Shown here in pieces: positions 7,093 to 14,404 of a stretch of 64,000 nt of DNA. The position numbers and the translations under genes were made by a program. A model generated the notes under the pieces. It did no database searches. It worked only from the letters and a program-made list of their open reading frames with translations, and was not told the DNA's origin. This DNA is from an uncultured Roseicyclus sp. (GTDB lineage: Bacteria > Pseudomonadota > Alphaproteobacteria > Rhodobacterales > Rhodobacteraceae): assembly GCA_947491935.1 (NCBI GenBank), contig CANLLF010000001.1:186001-250000 (forward strand), given 5' to 3'. How positions within the stretch are numbered: the stretch's first letter is position 1; every line of letters starts with the position of its first letter.

Positions 7093-10044
7093 ATGCCCAA
7101 CGATACGCCCAATCCCCGCGGCCCAGACGCCGTCACCCATCAACTGCCCGCGGGTGAGCTTCCTCCGGGCTGGACGCTTCTGGGTGGCCAGTACGAGATC
7201 GTGCGCCTGATCGCGTCGGGCGGGTTCGGCATCACCTACCTCGCGAAGGATACGTTGGGCCGCGACGTGGCGGTGAAGGAATGCTTCCCGCTTGGCCTTG
7301 CGCAGCGGCAGGCCGCGACCCATGCCGTCAGCGCCACCTCCGCCGGCACGTCCGAGCATTTCGAAACCGCGCGCGCGCAATTCCTGCGCGAGGCGCGGAT
7401 GCTGGCCGCGCTGCGGCATCCGAATGTGGTCCATGTCCAGACCCTCTTCGAGGAAAACGGCACCGCCTATATGGCGATGGATTTCATCCATGGCCGCGAT
7501 CTGCAGGAAGAGATCGTGGGCGCCGAGGGCGGGATGTCCGCGCCGCGCGTGCTGGAACTGGTGCGCGATCTTCTGGGCGCGCTGGATTACGTCCACGGTC
7601 AGGGCGTTTTGCACCGTGATATCAAACCTCAGAACATCCGCATCGACCAGTTCGGGATGCCAATGCTGATCGATTTCGGCGCGGCACGCGCGGAAACCCA
7701 GGCCCGCTCGCGCATGGCGGGCACGTTCCGCGTGGTGACCGACGGCTATTCCCCGCACGAATTCTACGTCTCGGGCGCGCCGCAAGGGCCCCATTCAGAC
7801 CTCTACGCCCTGGCCGCCACGCTGCATCACGTCATCACCGGGGCCGCGCCCGTGGCCGCCGATGAACGCGCCAGCGCGATTGCCACGGGCAATGCCGACC
7901 CCTACCGATCCATCGCGGACAAACACCCCGAACACGACGGCCGCCTGCTGCACCTGATCGACCGCGCCTTGCGGATGACGCCCGCGGACCGACCCGAAAA
8001 CGCCGCCGCATGGCTCAACACGCTGACGGATGCGCCCACCACGCTAGTGGCACCCTTGGCCGCCACGGACCCCACCCCGCCCCGCCCCAGCCGCCTTGTG
8101 CCGGGCCTGCTTGTCGGGGCCCTTCTGGCAACCGGTGCGGGGGCCGGCATCTACATGGCCCAGCCAGCCTGGCTGTCGCCCGGGGTGGGCGAGATGATGG
8201 AGCGGATGGGCCAGCTTGAGGTCAGCCTGGCCGAGGCCGAAGCCGCCCGCGCCGACGCGGAGAGTGAGCTGTTGACGCTGCGGGGCACCTTGCAGGCCGC
8301 CGAGGAGGAATTGGCCCGCCTTGAAGCCGCCGATGGCGACATGGCCGCGACCATGGCGGAGCTTGAGGTGGCCCGGTCCGCACGGGATGCCGCCGCCGCG
8401 CAGGTCGCCGATCTGGAGCAGGTCGTCGTCGATCTGACCGCCACGCAAGAGGCGCTGGAAGATGCGCGCGCCGAGCGTGACGCGGCGGAGGCCCGCGCCG
8501 AGGCCGCCGAGGCCGCCCGCGCCGAGGCCGAAGCAAGCGCCGCCACGCTGCAGGAAAACCTCGCCACCGCCAATGCCGAGCTTGAAACCGCCGCCGCGCA
8601 GGTGGCCACCCTGGCGCAGGTCGAGGCCGATCTGACCGAGGCCGAAGCCGCCCTCTACGCCGCGAGTTCGCGCGCATCCGCCTTGGAAACCCAGCTTCAG
8701 CTTGCCCTAGACGGCGAAGTGGATGCCGACGCGCTGCGCCAGCAATTGCTGGACTTGCAGCGCACAATGACCGAGATGGAGATCGAGCGGGATCGCCTTC
8801 TGGCCGAGATCGAGGCCGCCAGCGCCTCGACGGACTCCAATGCCGGTGAGGTGGAGCGCCTGCGCAGCCGCGTGGCGGAGCTGGAGGTCGAAAACGACGA
8901 TCTGCGCGCCGCCCTGACCCGCGCGGAAACCGCTCTTGGCCAATCGGGTGGCCCGATCTGGAGCCCCGGTGACCCGGACCCCTGGATAGAGGGCGCGCGG
9001 ATCAGCGCCCCCAACGGCACCATGGCGCTTCTGCCGCGGTTTTCGTGGGACAATACCCGCGTCGCCCTCGCCGACAGCACCGGCGGCATCGCGCTTTTTG
9101 ATCGCGACACCGGCGCCTACGAGGCCCACCTGGCCCGCGGCATCCCGGCCGAGATCACCCGGCTCGGCTTCTCGTCGGGCGGCAATTACCTGATCGCGAC
9201 CACGCCCAACGGCACGCCCAACCGGCTCTACCACATCCCCACGCGGCGCGAGGTTCTGCGGTTTGAGCCGACCACCGTCACCACGTCCAACCGCGCGATC
9301 AGCCGTGACGAGAGCCATTTCATCTACACGCGCGCGACGCCCAGCGGACAGACGGAGATCGTGTCCATCGACCTGGCCGCCCTGAGGGCCGCCGCCCCGG
9401 GCACCTCCACACCGGGGGAACGCGTGCTGGATACCGTCGCCGCCAATTCCGGCATTCGCATCTCGTTTGCCGAAACAAGCAACCGGATCACCGTGATCAC
9501 CACCGACGCGGCGCGGATCTACGCGCCCGATGGCACGCTCCTGGCCGACACCCCCAATCGCATGGGCGTGGCGGCGGCAATCTCGCCGCTCGCCGATGAT
9601 CGGGGCCTTCTGGTCCTGCGCGGCACCGGCGCGGTTGAGATCTTCGATGGCCCGATCAGCCAGAATCTGGCCGCGCGTATCGACGCCACGGCCAATTACA
9701 CACGCTTCCGCTTTTCCGGCGACCGGCTGCATTTCCTGCGCGCCAATGCCCAATCGTGGGAGATCCTCGATCTGATGACCGGCGAGGCGCGCGGCGCCGG
9801 GCCCGTCGGCCAAGGCTATGGCCAGGCGGAAATCTCGGTCTCTGCCGACGGCACCATGCTGTTCATCGGCTCGATCAACGGGCGCCCCGCCCGGCTTCTG
9901 GACGTGGCGACGGGCGAAGAGATGCAGCAATTCGGCGATGCGGCGGAGGGCTACTTCGGCTTCGACAACCGCCATCTCGTGACCGGCCGCGAAGGCACCG
10001 CCGCCGCGCAGGTCTGGCGCGTGAACCCGGCGCTGGCGGACTAG
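7093..10044 (+). CDS. Transmembrane Ser/Thr protein kinase with coiled coil and propeller-like periplasmic domain
   Basis: The ATG at 7093 gives 983 aa; an in-frame upstream start would add a non-homologous tail overlapping the divergent phosphatase gene. The kinase core is complete: SGGFGITY (42-49), Lys62 in VAVKE, HRDIKPQN (174-181), DFGAA (194-198), and an activation segment AGTFRVVTDGYSP nearly identical to the first kinase. A membrane helix lies at about 335-355. Residues 367-620 form an Ala/Glu-rich coiled coil. Residues 635-983 consist of repeated short strands with blade-like phrases (IALFDRDTGAY, ARIYAPDGTLLADT, RLLDVATGEEMQQF), resembling a WD40/quinoprotein-type propeller. It probably senses through this outer domain. 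The two kinases look like a duplication with swapped outer domains. Confidence 0.92.
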   Translation: MPNDTPNPRGPDAVTHQLPAGELPPGWTLLGGQYEIVRLIASGGFGITYLAKDTLGRDVAVKECFPLGLAQRQAATHAVSATSAGTSEHFETARAQFLREARMLAALRHPNVVHVQTLFEENGTAYMAMDFIHGRDLQEEIVGAEGGMSAPRVLELVRDLLGALDYVHGQGVLHRDIKPQNIRIDQFGMPMLIDFGAARAETQARSRMAGTFRVVTDGYSPHEFYVSGAPQGPHSDLYALAATLHHVITGAAPVAADERASAIATGNADPYRSIADKHPEHDGRLLHLIDRALRMTPADRPENAAAWLNTLTDAPTTLVAPLAATDPTPPRPSRLVPGLLVGALLATGAGAGIYMAQPAWLSPGVGEMMERMGQLEVSLAEAEAARADAESELLTLRGTLQAAEEELARLEAADGDMAATMAELEVARSARDAAAAQVADLEQVVVDLTATQEALEDARAERDAAEARAEAAEAARAEAEASAATLQENLATANAELETAAAQVATLAQVEADLTEAEAALYAASSRASALETQLQLALDGEVDADALRQQLLDLQRTMTEMEIERDRLLAEIEAASASTDSNAGEVERLRSRVAELEVENDDLRAALTRAETALGQSGGPIWSPGDPDPWIEGARISAPNGTMALLPRFSWDNTRVALADSTGGIALFDRDTGAYEAHLARGIPAEITRLGFSSGGNYLIATTPNGTPNRLYHIPTRREVLRFEPTTVTTSNRAISRDESHFIYTRATPSGQTEIVSIDLAALRAAAPGTSTPGERVLDTVAANSGIRISFAETSNRITVITTDAARIYAPDGTLLADTPNRMGVAAAISPLADDRGLLVLRGTGAVEIFDGPISQNLAARIDATANYTRFRFSGDRLHFLRANAQSWEILDLMTGEARGAGPVGQGYGQAEISVSADGTMLFIGSINGRPARLLDVATGEEMQQFGDAAEGYFGFDNRHLVTGREGTAAAQVWRVNPALAD

Positions 10045-10051
10045 GCCGCCG

Positions 10052-11005
10052 TCAGGTCAGCAGCAGGTACAGGCTCGACGCGATGATCCATATCGACGCC
10101 AGTGTCTTGAGCCAGAGGCTCCCCAGAAGCGATGCGATGCCCTTGGCTAGGAACCCGCCCACAATCGCCCCCGGCACCGCGATCAGCGCCACTTCCAGCC
10201 GCACAAGCCCGCCCAGATAGCCATCCCAGAAGCCCGTGAACACGCAAACCACGCTCACCCAGACCGCGACGGCAATGGCGACCTTCGTGGGGAACCGCCG
10301 CAGGATCAAGTAGATGGCGAGGAATTCGCCGATCCCCACCGAGAAGAGCGCCGTCACCGCGCCGCCGATCACACCAAGGCCCAGAAGCACCCAGATCTCC
10401 CCGGGGCTGACCCAGATCTTGCGGTCTTTGGCCGCCTGACGGCGCTGCACCCAAGTGAAGATCAACAAGGTGATGCCCAAGGCCAGTGAAAAGAACTTGA
10501 ACCAGATGATCAGCTTGTCGCCTTCGATATCCACGAAGGCCTGCGTCAGCAAAAGCGCGGGGATGCCGGTGGCCAACGGCGCGAAGGTCAGCGCCGCAAG
10601 CGTCTGGCTCGAAACCTTCTCATCCCACGCCAACCCGTCCTTCACGAAGATCGAATAGGCCCAGGTGAGCGCGCCGATGGACATGCCGAAGCATTGGATG
10701 GTGAAGGAGACAGCCACCGATTCCTCGGGCTTGAGCGTGGCCAATTGCACCAGCTCGGGCGGGATCATGATCGTCCCGTCCTGCAACGCGGTGAAGACCG
10801 GCACGAACACCACGCCCCCACCGGTGCCCGTGGCATTCGCGATAATCGCGCCCATCACACCGACGGGAAAGAAGAACCACAGCCCCATCAGGATCGTCAG
10901 ATCGAGCGCGCTTTCGCGGAACAGCAAGGCATAGGCCGCCGCCAGAAGCAGCAGATGGATCGGGATCCACGCCTTGATGACGGGCTTCATGGCTGAATCT
11001 TGCAT
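10052..11005 (-). CDS. TauE/SafE (TSUP) family membrane transporter
   Basis: The 317-residue product has about eight hydrophobic helices and the family features: a glycine-rich NATGTGGGVVFVP loop after the first helices and a second GVIGGAVTALFSVGIGEFLAIYL repeat unit. TSUP proteins export or import small sulfur-containing or organic anions such as sulfite or sulfoacetate; the substrate here is unknown. The start could be the first ATG or the Met at residue 6 (MKPVIKA). It is the last gene of the FHA/PP2C operon, 6 nt after the 152-residue membrane protein, and converges with the second kinase gene 7 nt away. Confidence 0.85.
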   Translation of the reverse strand: MQDSAMKPVIKAWIPIHLLLLAAAYALLFRESALDLTILMGLWFFFPVGVMGAIIANATGTGGGVVFVPVFTALQDGTIMIPPELVQLATLKPEESVAVSFTIQCFGMSIGALTWAYSIFVKDGLAWDEKVSSQTLAALTFAPLATGIPALLLTQAFVDIEGDKLIIWFKFFSLALGITLLIFTWVQRRQAAKDRKIWVSPGEIWVLLGLGVIGGAVTALFSVGIGEFLAIYLILRRFPTKVAIAVAVWVSVVCVFTGFWDGYLGGLVRLEVALIAVPGAIVGGFLAKGIASLLGSLWLKTLASIWIIASSLYLLLT

Positions 11006-11011
11006 CGGTTC

Positions 11012-11470
11012 TTACATCTTCCCGAATTGGCCGCCCTTGAACCGCCAGCGAATGAACAGCGCCTGCAGCGGCCCGAGGAGGAACAGGAAGGAGGGCACGA
11101 AGACGAGCGTGAAATGCAACGTCGCAATCCAGAGCCCCTGCCCGCCCTGGAACGCAAATTCCGGCAGATAGGGGATCAGGCCCGCACGGGCCACGAAGAA
11201 GACGATGCCGAACTCCACCCAGGAGAAAAAGAACTGGTAGGCGAACGGCCAATCGCGGTCCCAGCGGGTGGTTTGCAGGAAGATATAGACCGGGTCGAGC
11301 AGCAGGCCGAGGCCGGTGATCGTGCACAGGAACCACACGAAAATCTGGATCGTGCGCCAATCCCATTGCCAGCCGGTCCAGTAAAGACCGTAGAGAAGCG
11401 TGATCGGTATGCCGATGAAAAGAAACAGGAAAAGGCGCGTCTGGATGCGGCCGGCAAGGGTGGGGATCAT
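11012..11470 (-). CDS. Small integral membrane protein, four predicted helices, 152 aa
   Basis: Hydrophobic segments occur at about 12-32 (LFLFLFIGIPITLLYGLYW), 42-62, 82-102 and 120-142, with an unusually high Trp/Phe content. There are no catalytic motifs and I recognise no family. The C-terminus (RWRFKGGQFGKM) is basic. Spacing of 6 nt to the transporter gene and 12 nt from the FHA-oxidoreductase gene makes co-transcription very likely. It may be an accessory subunit of the transporter or a membrane anchor for the oxidoreductase; this is inference from position only. Confidence 0.8.
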   Translation of the reverse strand: MIPTLAGRIQTRLFLFLFIGIPITLLYGLYWTGWQWDWRTIQIFVWFLCTITGLGLLLDPVYIFLQTTRWDRDWPFAYQFFFSWVEFGIVFFVARAGLIPYLPEFAFQGGQGLWIATLHFTLVFVPSFLFLLGPLQALFIRWRFKGGQFGKM

Positions 11471-11482
11471 GTCATCTCTCCT

Positions 11483-13492
11483 TTACGGCCGCGCGCCGGT
11501 CATCCACTTCGCCCATCCGCCGAGGGAGCGGAGCGGGCCAAGGTTTCGGACCTTGTGAATGCGTTCGGTCACCAGATGGTCCACCGATCTGAGCGCGGAA
11601 TATTGCAGCCCGAGAAAGCTGTCGACGGCCAGATAGGGGCCGCCCGTGGTGATCGTGCCCGCCGCATAGACCCGGCCATTGCCGTTCCTGAGCCCCTCGA
11701 TCTCGAAATCATTGGTGCAGCGCAGGCCCGTGGGGCCGCCCTGGCTCGCCTTGCCGTCTTTGAGGCGATAGGCGTGGTTGCGCGGCAAGTGATAGGTGTC
11801 GAGCAGATCGGCCAGGAAGGGCGAGCGGCGGATATCGGCGATCAGGCCCGTGCAATCCACCAGATAATCGGCGTTCAACTCCTCGCGGTTGCCCTCTTGC
11901 GTGTCGATGCTCACCTGCACACCGGCGGGTTGCTTTTCCCCCTGCGGCGGCAGCGGCGCGAGGTCCGAGATATTGCCGTAGATCGGCCGATACCACCCCT
12001 CCTCCGCCCCGCGTTCGGCAATGGCGATCCAGTCGGAGCGCTCCGCCGTGGTGGTGCCGCCAAGCTGCGACAGCATGATGCCGCGATCCTCGTCGTTGGC
12101 ATTCTCGTATTCCACGCGGAGATCCCCGCCCCAGCAGCTTTTCGGCCAGTTAAACGGTTGAATTTCCACGTTATTGCGCACCAGCCGCCGGGCCTTGCGG
12201 AACACGGCCCCGTCCCGCGGCCCGATCGCCGAGCGCATCGAATGCAGGATGCGGATCTCCGGGTTCTTGGCCCGCGCCTCGCTCAGGCGCTGGATGATCC
12301 GGCTGGCCACGATGCCCCGCCCCCTGACCACGAATTGCACCGGGCCGCCCCGGCGCTCGGCCTCCACATACATCTGATCATGGGGCTCATAGGCGTTGGC
12401 CACCTGCGCCCGCGCATCGGGGTGATTGGTGATGAAGGTCTGGAAATCATCGACAAACCGCGTGGCCGGATAGCCGGTGGACAGATGCACGGCATCGGCG
12501 ATGATGAACCGGTTGCGCGCCTGCCCCGAGGCTTCCCCGCCCCACAGCTTGTAGGCCACCGCATAGCGTCCATCGGAGGTTTTGCGCAGGCCCAGAACCT
12601 GCGCCTTGAGGAACATTTCGGGCCAGCCGATGCGTTTGGCCTCGATATCGAGGCTATCGAACACATCCCCCGCCCGCGGCGTGTAGCTCTCCGACAGGGT
12701 GGGTTCGCCGAAGACCTGAAAGATACCCTTCACCCCGATGCCCTTGCCCACCTCGCGCATGGCGTAACCGGGAAAGCCCCAGATATTGTCCGGACGGCTC
12801 AGCGCATTGGAGCGGAGCCGTTCATGGTCGGGGATCTGGCTGTTTTTGCAGTATCTTTTGTAGGTCTGGTAGCAAACTTCCTCAGTTCCGATGGCCTTGA
12901 TATCGGAGGCGGGCACGCCGTAGCAGCGCAGGTGATCGACCCAGACAAAGCTGCCCAGCCCGCCGCCCACCGCGCAGAACCGGACCTCCTCGATGGGATG
13001 GCCAGAGGCGCGCAGCGCCTCGATGCTGACGGTTTCCTTGCCCTCGAACTCCGCGTCCGGGAAGGTTCGGCGCGTCGGCGGCGGGGCATCGTCATCGGTG
13101 ATGACCAGGCGCGAGACAAGGCTCGCATCCACCTCAACTCCCGCGATCCGGGTGGCCGAGGCCGGGCTTTCGGCGGCCGCCAGAAGCTCCAGGATCCAGC
13201 CGGGGATGGAGATCTGATCGCCCACCGCCAGCACCTGTTCATCGACCCGCGTGCCGTTCACATAGGTCCCGTTGGTGGAGCCCTCATCCTGCACCCGCAC
13301 ATCCTCGGCGCTCAGCACCAGGCTCAAGTGGCGGCGGCTGACGGCATCACCCGTCAGGGGCACATCGGCCTCTTGCGATTTTCCGATCAGGAACGCGCCG
13401 GGCTCTTCACATAAAAGAATGCGCGATGACCCGACGGTATTGCCATCAATGCCGATTTGGCGAACCCGGAAACGGACGGGGAAAGTGATCAT
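11483..13492 (-). CDS. FHA domain fused to an FAD/NAD(P)-dependent oxidoreductase-like protein
   Basis: The product is 669 aa. Residues 15-100 are a canonical phosphothreonine-binding FHA domain: the IGKS strand, SRRHLSL (52-58) and GSTNGTYVNG (71-80). A linker with ASATR (111-115) and PPPTRR follows. From about 170 to the end runs a flavoprotein-like domain. It starts with a Rossmann motif AVGGGLGS (174-181) and later shows YLVDCTGL and a terminal RVYAAGTITTGGPYLAVDS segment of the kind that closes the FAD site in two-dinucleotide-binding-domain flavoproteins. No membrane helix or signal is present, so it is cytoplasmic. The fusion suggests a redox enzyme recruited to a phosphorylated partner. 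The substrate is unknown. Confidence 0.85.
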   Translation of the reverse strand: MITFPVRFRVRQIGIDGNTVGSSRILLCEEPGAFLIGKSQEADVPLTGDAVSRRHLSLVLSAEDVRVQDEGSTNGTYVNGTRVDEQVLAVGDQISIPGWILELLAAAESPASATRIAGVEVDASLVSRLVITDDDAPPPTRRTFPDAEFEGKETVSIEALRASGHPIEEVRFCAVGGGLGSFVWVDHLRCYGVPASDIKAIGTEEVCYQTYKRYCKNSQIPDHERLRSNALSRPDNIWGFPGYAMREVGKGIGVKGIFQVFGEPTLSESYTPRAGDVFDSLDIEAKRIGWPEMFLKAQVLGLRKTSDGRYAVAYKLWGGEASGQARNRFIIADAVHLSTGYPATRFVDDFQTFITNHPDARAQVANAYEPHDQMYVEAERRGGPVQFVVRGRGIVASRIIQRLSEARAKNPEIRILHSMRSAIGPRDGAVFRKARRLVRNNVEIQPFNWPKSCWGGDLRVEYENANDEDRGIMLSQLGGTTTAERSDWIAIAERGAEEGWYRPIYGNISDLAPLPPQGEKQPAGVQVSIDTQEGNREELNADYLVDCTGLIADIRRSPFLADLLDTYHLPRNHAYRLKDGKASQGGPTGLRCTNDFEIEGLRNGNGRVYAAGTITTGGPYLAVDSFLGLQYSALRSVDHLVTERIHKVRNLGPLRSLGGWAKWMTGARP

Positions 13493-13513
13493 AATGTGGT
13501 CTCCGTCAATACG

Positions 13514-14380
13514 TTACGAGTGCACCCAATAGGATGTGCCATCGCCCAGTCTCTGCCCGCAATATCGGCAGTTTTCGCCCGGCAGATAGGGGTTGAGCTG
13601 GCGGCATTCGGTGTTGGTGCAACTCAGCCCCTTGCCCTCTTCCGACGACATGATCCGCAGCAATTGCCCCCGGATCTCGATAGTCGCCAGATGGTCCATA
13701 TCGGCGCGTTCGCCGGTCTCCATCATGCGGCGGTTATGGGCAACCTCGTCCCCCTTGCCGCAGATCGCCGTGATCCCGCCCGCTCCGTCGGGGCCGATGG
13801 CCACAAGGCAGACCGCCCCTTCGGTGTTCAACCCGTCCAGCGCCTCCTGCGCCGGGCCCTTGCGGCGGCGCATCAGCACCTCGTCGGGGCCACCGGCCAC
13901 CAGCACGATGGACACACCATCGAGATCCAGCGCCTTGAGCCCGCCGGTGGACGAACTGTCATAAACAAGGTGGAGCGGCTGCCCGATGGCGTCGACGCGG
14001 GCCTGTTTGGGCGAACAGACTGTCACCTGAAGGCCCACCGTCTCGAAGGCGCGCATCGCGCCCGGTGCCATGCGCACCGTTCCGCCCCGCCCGATCGGCA
14101 CGGGTGCGGAGCCCGCCTGCGCCATCTGGGCCACCCCGTTTGATGACAGGTCGGTCACGACAAGCCCGCCATCGGTGCTGCCGGTGATCGTCAGGTGTTG
14201 GCGCGACAGGGTGCCGTAGCCGTCGCCGAAATGCACCACGCGCCCGTCGCCCGCCGTGATCCGGCCCACATTCTCCGCCCCGAACCGGCCGATTTCCACC
14301 GGCAGGCGCAGGGTTTGCGTGCTCAGAAGCTCCGCCCCCGTTCCCGCATCGCGGATCGAAAGCTCCACATCGTCGGTCAT
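13514..14380 (-). CDS. FHA domain protein with C-terminal zinc-ribbon-like cluster
   Basis: The 288-residue product opens with an FHA domain (about 5-120), showing EIGRFG (29-34), LSRQHLTI (58-65) and DLSSNGVA (77-84). The middle part (130-240) has no recognised family. The end has four Cys arranged CX4C-X11-CX2C at 254, 259, 271 and 274, a likely structural zinc site. No signal or membrane helix is seen. It lies 21 nt upstream of the FHA-oxidoreductase gene and 24 nt after the PP2C gene. It is probably an adaptor reading phospho-Thr marks made by the island's kinases. Confidence 0.85.
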   Translation of the reverse strand: MTDDVELSIRDAGTGAELLSTQTLRLPVEIGRFGAENVGRITAGDGRVVHFGDGYGTLSRQHLTITGSTDGGLVVTDLSSNGVAQMAQAGSAPVPIGRGGTVRMAPGAMRAFETVGLQVTVCSPKQARVDAIGQPLHLVYDSSSTGGLKALDLDGVSIVLVAGGPDEVLMRRRKGPAQEALDGLNTEGAVCLVAIGPDGAGGITAICGKGDEVAHNRRMMETGERADMDHLATIEIRGQLLRIMSSEEGKGLSCTNTECRQLNPYLPGENCRYCGQRLGDGTSYWVHS

Positions 14381-14404
14381 ATCTGTGTCCCCGTGGTCGT
14401 CTTG

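Noticed and set aside
11000-13414. Plus-strand open frame of 804 codons
   Set aside because: It is antisense to the FHA-oxidoreductase and membrane-protein genes. Its product has no coherent domains; long antisense frames are common in GC-rich DNA.
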